Assembly (NCBI RefSeq): GCF_000424065.1 | Contig: NZ_KE384129.1 | Location: forward strand, 1 to 42,199 | Direction: 5' to 3' | Length of the DNA stretch: 42,199 bases | DNA from: Selenomonas ruminantium subsp. ruminantium ATCC 12561 | GTDB taxonomy: Bacteria; Bacillota; Negativicutes; Selenomonadales; Selenomonadaceae | Shown: positions 24,693 to 32,816 of the stretch, one piece after another | How positions within the stretch are numbered: position 1 is the stretch's first letter | Layout of the letters: each line of letters starts with the position of its first letter | Program-made: the position numbers and the translations under genes | Notes under the pieces: generated by a model | What the model was told of the DNA's origin: nothing | Seen by the model: only the letters and a program-made list of their open reading frames with translations | Database searches by the model: none

Positions 24693-26042
24693 TTACACCA
24701 GACCATGCGCCAGCATAACATTAGCCACCTTGACAAAGGCAGTGATGTTGGCACCGGCTACCAAATCGTCGGGGTCTGCATATTTTTCGGCATTGGCCTT
24801 GGCATTCTTGTAGATGTTGGCCATGATGTCCTGCAGCTTGCCATCAACTTCTTCAAACGTCCACTGGAGTCTTTCGGAGTTCTGGGCCATTTCGAGTGCG
24901 GAAACGGATACGCCGCCGGCATTGGCTGCCTTGCCCGGGGCAAAGAGCACCTTGTTCTGCTGGAAGTAAGCGATTGCCTCCAGCGTGGACGGCATATTAG
25001 CACCTTCACCAACAGCGATTACGCCGTTAGCCACGAGGGCTTTCGCGCTTTCGAGGTCGATTTCGCCCTGCGTTGCGCACGGCAGAGCCACATCGCATTT
25101 GACCGTCCAAACGCCCTTGCAGCCTTCATGGTATTCAGCCTGCGGATGATTTTCCACATATTCTTTGATGCGGCCGCGGCGAACCTGCTTGATTTCCTTG
25201 ACAGCATCAAGGTCAATGCCATTGGGGTCATAGACATAGCCGTTGGAATCGGAGCAGGTAACGACCTTGGCACCAAACGCCTGTGCCTTTTCAATAGCAT
25301 AGGTTGCCACGTTACCGGAACCGGAAACCACAACCGTTTTGTCCTTGAGGCTGATATCTTTAGCGTCAAGCATATTCTTGACAAAATAGAGCAGGCCGTA
25401 ACCGGTAGCCTCAGTACGGGCAAGGCTGCCCCAATAGTCAACGCGCTTGCCCGTCAGGACACCTGCATCATAGCTGTCGCGGATGCGCTTGTACTGACCG
25501 TAGAGATAGCCGACTTCACGACCGCCTACGCCGATATCACCAGCCGGAACGTCCACATCCGGGCCAATATGGCGGTAAAGTTCCGTCATAAAGCTCTGGC
25601 AGAAATGCATAACTTCATTGTCGGATTTGCCATGCGGGTCAAAGTCCGAACCGCCCTTGGCACCGCCAATCGGCAGGCCAGAGAGAGCATTCTTGAATAC
25701 CTGTTCGAAAGCCAGGAATTTCAAAATATCGAGATTTACGCTGGGATGGAAACGCAGACCACCTTTGTAGGGGCCAATGGCGCTGCTCATCTGCACGCGG
25801 AAACCACGGTTTACATGAACTTCGCCCTTATCATCCTGCCAGGGTACGCGGAAGGTAATCACGCGTTCCGGCTCGATAATGCGTTCCAAAATCTTCTGTT
25901 CCTTGAATTCGGGATGTGCTTCCAACACAGGGATAACGCTTTCCAAAACCTTGGATACCGTATTCTTGAACTGCGGCTGGTCTGGGTCGCGTTTTGCAAT
26001 CAGGTCTAACGTATCTTGTACATACTGTTTCATGTCTGCCAA
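24693..26042 (-). CDS. gdhA: NADP-specific glutamate dehydrogenase
   Basis: 449-residue hexameric dehydrogenase that makes glutamate from 2-oxoglutarate and ammonium. Family motifs: GGLRFHP, PIGGAKGG with the catalytic Lys, PAGDIGVGGREVG with the catalytic Asp, the Rossmann GSGNVATYA, and a C-terminal KAANAGGVSVSALEM. TTG 26042 is chosen because AAAGGAG stands 8 nt upstream and the length then matches the usual 444-450; the upstream ATGs at 26135 and 26072 lack ribosome sites. The gene has its own promoter with a palindrome between the -35 and -10 boxes, and its own terminator. Confidence 0.95.
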   Translation of the reverse strand: MADMKQYVQDTLDLIAKRDPDQPQFKNTVSKVLESVIPVLEAHPEFKEQKILERIIEPERVITFRVPWQDDKGEVHVNRGFRVQMSSAIGPYKGGLRFHPSVNLDILKFLAFEQVFKNALSGLPIGGAKGGSDFDPHGKSDNEVMHFCQSFMTELYRHIGPDVDVPAGDIGVGGREVGYLYGQYKRIRDSYDAGVLTGKRVDYWGSLARTEATGYGLLYFVKNMLDAKDISLKDKTVVVSGSGNVATYAIEKAQAFGAKVVTCSDSNGYVYDPNGIDLDAVKEIKQVRRGRIKEYVENHPQAEYHEGCKGVWTVKCDVALPCATQGEIDLESAKALVANGVIAVGEGANMPSTLEAIAYFQQNKVLFAPGKAANAGGVSVSALEMAQNSERLQWTFEEVDGKLQDIMANIYKNAKANAEKYADPDDLVAGANITAFVKVANVMLAHGLV

Positions 26043-26094
26043 AGTAATCGCTCCTTTGTCTATAAAACTCATACAATTGTGTCTACCAATAAAT

Positions 26095-26123
26095 AGTATA
26101 CTACATTCTCGCCTGAATGTACA
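26095..26123 (-). promoter_or_regulatory. gdhA promoter with an internal operator-like palindrome
   Basis: TGTACA (26123-26118), 17 bp, then TATACT (26100-26095). Between the boxes is the inverted repeat ACATTC-N6-GAATGT (26103-26120), placed where a bound protein would block RNA polymerase. Confidence 0.5.
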
Positions 26124-26154
26124 CAATTTTATCATAACAACAAAAATTTATAAA

Positions 26155-26193
26155 AAATACTGTATGCATGTTCAGACACACGCACATCATACA
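26155..26193 (-). terminator. Putative terminator of the helicase gene
   Basis: A stem of TGTATGATGT with ACAT-CATACA (one bulged base), beginning in the last codons of the helicase gene and followed by GTATTTTTTAT on the minus strand. Confidence 0.5.
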
Positions 26194-28772
26194 TTATGCA
26201 GATACTTTCGCGGAATATTGCGGATAAAACTGCTGATATGACGGTAATGACCATACATGGTCTGCGACCACGACAGGAACAGCTGCTTTTTCGCCCGGGT
26301 CATAGCCACATAAAAGAGCCGTGATTCCTCTGCCAGCCGCCCGCTTTTCTCCGCCTGAAAGCCAGGAAAATTCCCCTCCTGCAAGCCTGCCAAGAATACA
26401 TAGTCAAATTCCGACCCCTTGGCCTGATGGATGGTGATAATGGGTATCTGCGGACGCTTCGTCAACGCATCCAGCTCCGTATTGGAAAGTGTCGTATAAC
26501 GCAGGAAACGCTCCACCGCATCGAGTGGCCGGATAGCTTCATCGTCCAAATCCCGTGCCTGCCGGAATAAATCCCGCAAGTGCTCCACGCGCTGTGGTTC
26601 CTTGTGTTTTACATAATACTTATCCATGCCCCAGTTCACCACAATCTCCCCCAAGAGCTGCCAGGGACGCAGGTGCTTTGCCTTTTGGCGAACTTCGGTA
26701 AGCATGTCTGCCCATTCGGTAAACAACTCCTGATATTTGGCCATAATTTCCTGCCGCGCCTCCACATGAGGACGCAAATCCCGCTCCACGGCATACAGGA
26801 GGATTTCCGCCGTCGCCATAATATCATCAAAGGCATCGTGGCTGGATTTATGCTTTACCTCACAGTATTTGCCCAAAAATTCCAGCTTGTGATTGGGCAG
26901 ATTGGGATAAAACCGCCGGAAGATATCCAGCGTATCATAATACAGCGGATATTCCAGCGGCGGCAAATCCAGCCGGGACAGCTCGCTGCCCAAAATCCGC
27001 AAATCGTAGGACACATTATGCCCTACGAGTACCGCCCCTTGGGCAAAGGCGCAAAAATCCTGCAAGACCTTTTTAGGGTCTTCGCCCTGCTCCCGCAGGA
27101 AATCATCCGTAAGACCATGCACCCTCACCGAATCGCCGACCTTGCGCAAGGGCGTCAAAAGGCGTACAAACTTTTCCTTGACCGCCCCATGCTTATCCAG
27201 GCGGATGCCCGCAATCTGGATGATTTCATCACGAGTCGTATCCACGCCGGTAGACTCCACATCAAACACGACGATATTCTCTGCCGCCAAAGCCGCCAGC
27301 AACTGCGCATAAGGCTCGCCGCTCTCACGGGCATCGGCATCGACAAAATCCGTCAGCCGAATGCCCGCACTGCGGATTTCCTCACTGGACAATTTCTTGA
27401 TGGTCGCCGGGCCAATTCCGGTTGCAAAGCGGTTCAGCACCCGCACCAAACTTGCCACGTCATGCTTATTGACCGCTAGTTTCAAAACCGCCAAGGCGTC
27501 CTTTATCTCCTGCCGCCGAAAGAACTTCTGCTCGTCAATCAGCATAAAGGGCAGGCGTTCTTTTTCCGATACAAAACGGCTCAGTGAACGGAAATGAGCA
27601 GACAATTCCTTGTTATAGCGGTTGCTGCGGGTCAGTATGCAGACCCGGCTGTAATCGGCAACGGGCAGCTGCTGAATCTGATAATAAATCCATTGGGCTT
27701 CCTCACTGAAATCCGCCGCGCCCTTCAGTACAATCGGCTCTCCATGCTCACGACTCACCGCCTGCAGACCGTCAGGATAAAGCAGGTTTACCCGCTCCGG
27801 GAAGGAATTTCTGAGCCAGTCAAAGGACGCATTTAAGAGCACTTGCGTAGCCCGATAATTTTCATGGAGCACGATGCGTCTGGGATTATAATCCTGCTGG
27901 AACTTGCGCAAGACAAGTTCCGGATGTGAACCGCGCCATTCATAAATGGTCTGAAAATAATCCCCACAAAGGAGCAGATGACTGGCGCCAAAAATCTGGG
28001 AGATAATGCGGTACTCCAACAGGCTCGTATCCTGCACCTCGTCGATATTGATATAGACAAACCGCCGCGCCCATTTTCCTGCCACGCTGTCCTGCCGAAA
28101 AAGCGTATCCACCTGCACCAGCAAATCCGTAAAATCCAATCCATGCAGCTCGTGAAGGCGCTCATCATATAGCGCAGTCTTCTCTGCACCCCAGACTTGC
28201 CAGCCCTCATAAAGCCGCCCGTGGAATTTATAGGCGTCATCCACAGTTAATGCCTTTACTGCAGCGGTTTCCTTTTGCAAAAGCCGCTGCAAGGTCTGCT
28301 GATAATCCGCGATTAAATTCCCGCTATCAATGGCATATTCGGCCTTCTTTTCCTTCAGCTGATTGACCAGATTCTGCACCGCCTTGAGCGGCCATTCTTC
28401 GTCAATAATCTCCTTTAACAGGCCCTGACAATCTGTTTCATCAAAAATCGTAAAATCCGTGAATAAATCCGAATGACGCTTGGCCTCTGTCTTAATGACC
28501 TCATAGCAAAATCCATGAAAGGTCTTTACCATCACCCGGCTGCCATTATCTCCTGCCCGCGCCTCCACACGCTCGCGCATTTCCCGACAGGCCTTGTTGG
28601 TGAAGGTCAGACAGAGAATTTCCTCCGGCAGGGCCCGATTTTCCTCAATAATATGCGCAATACGGCAGGCCAGGGTATTGGTTTTCCCTGTGCCTGCCGG
28701 TGCTAATAATAAAATATTTTTTTCCAGTTCCTCTACTGCTGCTTGTTGTTCTTTGTTTAATGCCAAATCCAT
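26187..28772 (-). CDS. UvrD/PcrA-like helicase with embedded DEDDh exonuclease
   Basis: 861-residue SF1A DNA helicase. Walker A is APAGTGKT (residues 24-31), Walker B is NIDEVQDTS (242-250), then CGDYFQTIYEWRG, HENYRATQ, IHQAKGSEFDYVFL (781-794) and the last motif VAMTRAKKQL. Between the two helicase halves (about 498-665) lies a DnaQ/PolC-epsilon-type 3'-5' exonuclease with an intact DEDDh set: Asp504, Glu506, Asp590, His645 and Asp650. The combination suggests unwinding plus 3'-end trimming in repair or recombination. The arrangement is less common than plain UvrD. It is placed before the comEA-comEC genes' downstream neighbours, but nothing ties it to competence. The ATG start is supported by the LNKEQQAAV opening. 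Confidence 0.9.
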   Translation of the reverse strand: MDLALNKEQQAAVEELEKNILLLAPAGTGKTNTLACRIAHIIEENRALPEEILCLTFTNKACREMRERVEARAGDNGSRVMVKTFHGFCYEVIKTEAKRHSDLFTDFTIFDETDCQGLLKEIIDEEWPLKAVQNLVNQLKEKKAEYAIDSGNLIADYQQTLQRLLQKETAAVKALTVDDAYKFHGRLYEGWQVWGAEKTALYDERLHELHGLDFTDLLVQVDTLFRQDSVAGKWARRFVYINIDEVQDTSLLEYRIISQIFGASHLLLCGDYFQTIYEWRGSHPELVLRKFQQDYNPRRIVLHENYRATQVLLNASFDWLRNSFPERVNLLYPDGLQAVSREHGEPIVLKGAADFSEEAQWIYYQIQQLPVADYSRVCILTRSNRYNKELSAHFRSLSRFVSEKERLPFMLIDEQKFFRRQEIKDALAVLKLAVNKHDVASLVRVLNRFATGIGPATIKKLSSEEIRSAGIRLTDFVDADARESGEPYAQLLAALAAENIVVFDVESTGVDTTRDEIIQIAGIRLDKHGAVKEKFVRLLTPLRKVGDSVRVHGLTDDFLREQGEDPKKVLQDFCAFAQGAVLVGHNVSYDLRILGSELSRLDLPPLEYPLYYDTLDIFRRFYPNLPNHKLEFLGKYCEVKHKSSHDAFDDIMATAEILLYAVERDLRPHVEARQEIMAKYQELFTEWADMLTEVRQKAKHLRPWQLLGEIVVNWGMDKYYVKHKEPQRVEHLRDLFRQARDLDDEAIRPLDAVERFLRYTTLSNTELDALTKRPQIPIITIHQAKGSEFDYVFLAGLQEGNFPGFQAEKSGRLAEESRLFYVAMTRAKKQLFLSWSQTMYGHYRHISSFIRNIPRKYLHNV

Positions 28773-28908
28773 AGTTCCTGTGCCACCTTAATTTCCCGAT
28801 ATGCGTTATTGTACCGGTGCAAAATATAAGCGGTACAGGCTTATAAAACCGCCTGCACCGCCTGTAACATCCTAAAAATAGATCTCTTTATGTACTTTTT
28901 ATTTATTC

Positions 28909-29100
28909 TTAATGCGTTGCCAACGCTGCCTCAAATACTTCTACGCAGGATTTTTTTTGTTTTGCTGCCAGTATCTCCTCATAGCTGGCCGGTGTCATGC
29001 CCATGCGCAGAAACTTTTCATGCAACTCAACTGTCTGGTTTGCGGCAACTTCTGTAATACCTAATTTTTTTGCTGCACTCTTGAATTCTTCTGCTGTCAT
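28909..29100 (-). CDS. Small uncharacterised protein (63 aa)
   Basis: A 63-residue, mostly helical soluble protein with no signal peptide or membrane helix. I do not recognise the family. ATG 29100 is preferred because GAAGGG lies 9 nt upstream; an ATG three codons earlier overlaps that site. It lies 71 bp downstream of comEC on the same strand without an obvious terminator, so it could be a tail of the comEA-comEC unit. The segment MTPASYEEILAAKQ after a short loop suggests a small DNA- or protein-binding helical bundle, but no function is claimed. A weak imperfect hairpin (CGGTGCA/TGCACCG, 28815-28860) follows in the gap before the helicase gene. Confidence 0.65.
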   Translation of the reverse strand: MTAEEFKSAAKKLGITEVAANQTVELHEKFLRMGMTPASYEEILAAKQKKSCVEVFEAALATH

Positions 29101-29171
29101 AAAAATCATCCCTTCTGCATATTCATCTGATATTATATTATTTCCACTTTTAACAGCAAAATCCTGCTTTT

Positions 29172-31562
29172 TTATTGATAAGTTTCTACCCGCATGCGCT
29201 CCCCATCCGTATAAAAAACCACTGCACCATTTTCATCTGTTCGCAGAGTTTTAATCCCCTGCTCCTTAAATCGTTGCACCACAGCAGGTTTCGGGTGCCC
29301 AAACGAATTGTCCGCTCCCACACAAAATACGCCAAATTGCGGTTTGACCGCCTGTAAAAACTCCAACGAACTGGAGGTATCGCTGCCATGATGGCCGATT
29401 TTCAGCACACTGCTGGCAGGATTTATCCCCTCTGCCAATAACTGTGCTTCTTTTTCTTTGGTCAAATCCCCCGTAAACAGGAAACTAGCCTTGCCATAGG
29501 ACACGCGATAGACATTTGATGCCTCGTTGCCCGTTTTATTATCGCCCTCTTGCAACGGCGGGGCAAACAACACTTCAATGGTCACACCATCAACAGTCAT
29601 ACTTTCCCCCTGACGGGCAGTATGGAATTTGTGCAGAAAAGGGTCATTATCCCCCAGTTTCATACTGCGGGCATAATCCACTATGCCTTCATCGGCGGTT
29701 ATCACCTGCGCAACCGGAATTTTGCGCAGAATGCCACCACAGCCTGCCGCATGGTCTTCATGAGCATGGGAAAGAAAAACGCCATCCAACCTCAACACGC
29801 CATAGTGCAATAAATAAGGTACATCCACTTTCGCACCAATGTCAAAATTACCGTCCCGTGTACCACCGGTATCAAACATAAAGGCACGTCCTCCCGGCGT
29901 AATAACCAGCGCTGCATCGCCCTGCCCTACGTCGATAAAATGCACCTGCATTTCCTTGGGCTTTGCCAATTGAACACTAGCCAGAAATACAACGGCCACC
30001 AACAGCGCCACGCTCAAAGCATTGCGCCGTTTTTTTATGCCGTCCCATAATTGTTCCCGCTGTTGGGCATTCAGCAGGAACAAGCCTAACAGCAAATAAT
30101 ACAATAGGCCCCAACCGAAATTCATACTCGGAATCCATATCGCACTTGCCGGCAGGGCGGCAATTTTCACCGTCATTTCCGTAACCACACCCAAGAGCAG
30201 ACTTCCACCTGCAAAGACTACACTGCCTGCAAACGGCAGGATAAAAGCTGCTACTCCGGCAAAAAGACCCAGAACGATAATTATTTCCACCAAAGGCACT
30301 ACCACGAGATTGGCAATCAGAGAGGACAGCGACAACTGATTAAAATACCAGGCAAGTATCGGCAGAGTGGCAAGCTGTGCCGCCAGCGTAATGGAAAGCC
30401 CTGCCGCAATATACGCATTACAGCCATGCTCACGAAAATATTTTTGCCAGACAGGCGCCAAATAAAGCAGTCCTGCCGTGGCCAGGAAGGACAACTGAAA
30501 GCTGATGTGAAAGAATAACAACGGTGAGACTAAGAGCATAACCAGCCCGGTCAACAGTAAAATCCGCCGTGCATCACGCTCCCTGTCCAAAGCCAGTGCC
30601 ACAAAAGCCAGACCGCCCATAATCGCCGAGCGGATAACCGGCGGCACCGCACCTGCCAGCAGACTGTAAATAACAATCAATCCCACCACCAGCACCACCG
30701 TAACCGTTTTAGGCAGGCGCAGTAATGCCCCCAGCCCTGCCATCACCGCCGCCAACAGACTGATATGCGAGCCGGACACCGAAAGGATATGAACTATGCC
30801 TGTAATGGTAAACGAATCTACCAGTTCAGGCTTCAAGCCATCATAGCCGCCAAAGAGCATGGCAAATATAGCCGCTGCATCCGTTTTCGGCATAACCTGC
30901 TCCATGCGTTCCCGATAATGACGGCGCACCTCTGCCAATTTACGGGCAAAAGCAGCCGTGTCCACCGGCATGACTTTTATTCCCTGCTTGCCTGCCGATA
31001 AGGAAGCGCTGATTCCCTGACTCTTTAACAGCATTTTCGTATCCAGCTGGCCAGGATTCTGATAGCCATGGGGTGAGCGCACCTTTCCGGCGGCTGTCAC
31101 TTTATCGCCAATCCGCACCTCCGGTGCAGCCTGCTCTGCAGCATATACATACAGCCCGCCGCTGGCCGCCTGCCATTCCTGTCCCTGCTGTTTGACTTTG
31201 GTCACATCAAGCAAATACCGCTGTTTCTTCCGTCCCTGGTTATCTTCTGTCAACCGCGGAACTTCCCGCAAAGTGCCCTCGATTTTCACCGTCTCTTTAG
31301 CAAAATGGGAAATATCTGTATCCGGCAGATTATCCACCGCCATAAAGCGCAAAAAGCCCACGAAAAAGAACGCCATCAACATGGACAGCCATGTCCACTG
31401 CTGAACTCGATGACAGCCATAAATGGACAAAAATAACGCTGCTACCAGCAAGGACACCACAATCCCCATCGGCAATGTAAGCAAACTGGCACAGCCAATT
31501 CCTGCGCCTAGAGCCAACAGCAAGCCTGCCAAAAATACTTCCTGATGCTGACCGATTTTCAT
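29172..31562 (-). CDS. comEC: ComEC/Rec2 DNA-uptake channel
   Basis: 796-residue membrane protein that moves single-stranded DNA through the inner membrane during natural transformation. There are N-terminal helices and an OB-like domain (about 1-200), the Competence domain with ITGIVHILSVSGSHISLL (about 254-270) and a set of transmembrane helices to about 500, then a metallo-beta-lactamase domain (538-796). That domain has DVGQGDA, the metal motif HAHEDH (599-604) and IGHHGSD, and is thought to degrade the non-transported strand. It starts 15 bp after comEA. Full length with no lesions, so it should be functional. Confidence 0.95.
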   Translation of the reverse strand: MKIGQHQEVFLAGLLLALGAGIGCASLLTLPMGIVVSLLVAALFLSIYGCHRVQQWTWLSMLMAFFFVGFLRFMAVDNLPDTDISHFAKETVKIEGTLREVPRLTEDNQGRKKQRYLLDVTKVKQQGQEWQAASGGLYVYAAEQAAPEVRIGDKVTAAGKVRSPHGYQNPGQLDTKMLLKSQGISASLSAGKQGIKVMPVDTAAFARKLAEVRRHYRERMEQVMPKTDAAAIFAMLFGGYDGLKPELVDSFTITGIVHILSVSGSHISLLAAVMAGLGALLRLPKTVTVVLVVGLIVIYSLLAGAVPPVIRSAIMGGLAFVALALDRERDARRILLLTGLVMLLVSPLLFFHISFQLSFLATAGLLYLAPVWQKYFREHGCNAYIAAGLSITLAAQLATLPILAWYFNQLSLSSLIANLVVVPLVEIIIVLGLFAGVAAFILPFAGSVVFAGGSLLLGVVTEMTVKIAALPASAIWIPSMNFGWGLLYYLLLGLFLLNAQQREQLWDGIKKRRNALSVALLVAVVFLASVQLAKPKEMQVHFIDVGQGDAALVITPGGRAFMFDTGGTRDGNFDIGAKVDVPYLLHYGVLRLDGVFLSHAHEDHAAGCGGILRKIPVAQVITADEGIVDYARSMKLGDNDPFLHKFHTARQGESMTVDGVTIEVLFAPPLQEGDNKTGNEASNVYRVSYGKASFLFTGDLTKEKEAQLLAEGINPASSVLKIGHHGSDTSSSLEFLQAVKPQFGVFCVGADNSFGHPKPAVVQRFKEQGIKTLRTDENGAVVFYTDGERMRVETYQ

Positions 31563-31577
31563 GCCCTCACATCCTGA

Positions 31578-32156
31578 TTATATGCAAATCCTATCCTTCA
31601 TTTTGGCAAATTTGGCCTCGCCAATACCACGAATCTTTTTAATATCCTCAATGGATTGGAAGGCTCCTTCTGTTTCTCGATATTCGATAATCCGTTTTGC
31701 CATGGCAGGGCCGACTCCCGGCAAAGTATCCAACGCTTTTTCATCGGCAGTATTGATATTGACCTTTTCCCCGCTGTCTGCGCCTTTGGATTTATCCGTT
31801 TTTCCCGAATCCGTTTTGCCGTTTGTTCCAGTCTTTTCTGGCACCTTTAACTGTTGGCCGTCCTTGAGACTTTGCGCCATATTGATTTTTTCGCCGTCTG
31901 CAGTCGGCAGCAAACCGCCGCAGGCATTGACGGCATCGGCCGCCCGCGCTCCTTCCGGCACCTTCACGAGCCCCGGCTTATTAACTGCCCCGGTTACATA
32001 AACCGTTATTTCCTGTTTTGGCGGGCTGCTTTCAGCAGTTGCAGCTGCATCCAGCACTACGGCTTGTTCCTCACTGTACAAACCGTAATAAGTGCCGCCT
32101 GCCGCCGCCAGCAAAAGAATTATTAAAACAAATAACTGTTTCTTGTACATCGGCAT
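31578..32156 (-). CDS. comEA: ComEA DNA receptor
   Basis: 192-residue membrane-anchored DNA-binding protein of the uptake machinery. There is one N-terminal transmembrane helix (about 7-25), an SLBB domain (about 50-107, ITVYVTGAVNKPGLV), a Gly/Lys/Ser-rich linker, and a C-terminal double helix-hairpin-helix (about 130-190) with VNINTADEKAL, LPGVGPAMAKRII and IRGIGEAKFAKM. It delivers duplex DNA to ComEC, encoded 15 bp downstream. Together they indicate that the organism can be, or once was, naturally transformable. Confidence 0.93.
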   Translation of the reverse strand: MPMYKKQLFVLIILLLAAAGGTYYGLYSEEQAVVLDAAATAESSPPKQEITVYVTGAVNKPGLVKVPEGARAADAVNACGGLLPTADGEKINMAQSLKDGQQLKVPEKTGTNGKTDSGKTDKSKGADSGEKVNINTADEKALDTLPGVGPAMAKRIIEYRETEGAFQSIEDIKKIRGIGEAKFAKMKDRICI

Positions 32157-32212
32157 AATACATTCACCACCTATTATCCACCATTGCTATACATTCTACT
32201 TTCGCGCACAAG

Positions 32213-32243
32213 AAAAAAACTCCTGCCAAATGCAGAAGTTTTT
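32213..32243 (-). terminator. Terminator after the 117-aa gene
   Basis: On the minus strand, AAAAACTTCTGC and GCAGGAGTTTTTTT form a stem with A/T flanks and a short ATTTG loop, just after the stop of the gene at 32261 and before comEA. Confidence 0.7.
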
Positions 32244-32260
32244 CAGATATCCTATAAAGT

Positions 32261-32614
32261 TTAAGCTATTGCCGTACGGAAGAAATCCTCCACCCAGCTG
32301 TTCCAACCGAGGTCATAGATATTTTCTTCGCCAAGCTCATTCTGATATTCAGCCAGTGCAATCATCATCAGAGAATCGGCTACACAGCCATCATCGTCCA
32401 TGTTCGCTTCTACATAGCTTTCATGGACGGTATTCACTACCTCCGCCAGACGTTCCGGACGCATGTAGGAAATCCCCTCATACATGGCCTCCAGATACTC
32501 CCGCGTATCCTTGCGGTATTCCGCTGGTCTTTCCTTAACCGAATCCACAATCTGACGAATCCGGCTAAGGGCAATCAATTTAATTCTTGTTATATAAAGT
32601 TCTTTCGTATACAT
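32261..32614 (-). CDS. Uncharacterised helical protein (117 aa)
   Basis: A 117-residue soluble protein with alternating acidic and basic helices and no signal peptide. I do not recognise its family. ATG 32614 is chosen because GGAG stands 8 nt upstream; an ATG three codons earlier has no such site. It contains RIRQIVDSVKERPAEYRKD and a C-terminal acidic half ending in NSWVEDFFRTAIA. It is a single-gene unit: a terminator follows, and upstream (32615-32756) there is only AT-rich sequence, with no clear promoter pair, before the serA terminator. Confidence 0.75.
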   Translation of the reverse strand: MYTKELYITRIKLIALSRIRQIVDSVKERPAEYRKDTREYLEAMYEGISYMRPERLAEVVNTVHESYVEANMDDDGCVADSLMMIALAEYQNELGEENIYDLGWNSWVEDFFRTAIA

Positions 32615-32751
32615 ACACAACACTCCTTACCGTGGATATATAATAGCATAAGTTTACATTAATCGCAAATTGTATGCATGTATACTTAATAAACTGTTTA
32701 CTGAATTGTGTGAATGTTAATTACATGTATACATAATGCAGACAAAGACAA

Positions 32752-32787
32752 AACAAAAAGCTCCATGTCCATTGAACACAGAGCTTT
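32752..32787 (-). terminator. Terminator of serA
   Basis: An 11-bp stem, AAAGCTCTGTG with CATGGAGCTTT (32777-32787/32757-32767, two G-U pairs), then TTTTTGTTTTG on the minus strand. Confidence 0.8.
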
Positions 32788-32816
32788 GTTTTAGCTTTAT
32801 ATACCGTTTTAACTTG

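Noticed and set aside
24705-26009. 434-codon open frame antisense to gdhA
   Set aside because: Shadow of a strongly codon-biased gene; no start signals or recognisable domain.
28815-28860. Nested inverted repeat between the helicase gene and the 63-aa gene as a terminator
   Set aside because: No T-run follows on either strand and the inner stem is short; mentioned only as a weak structure.
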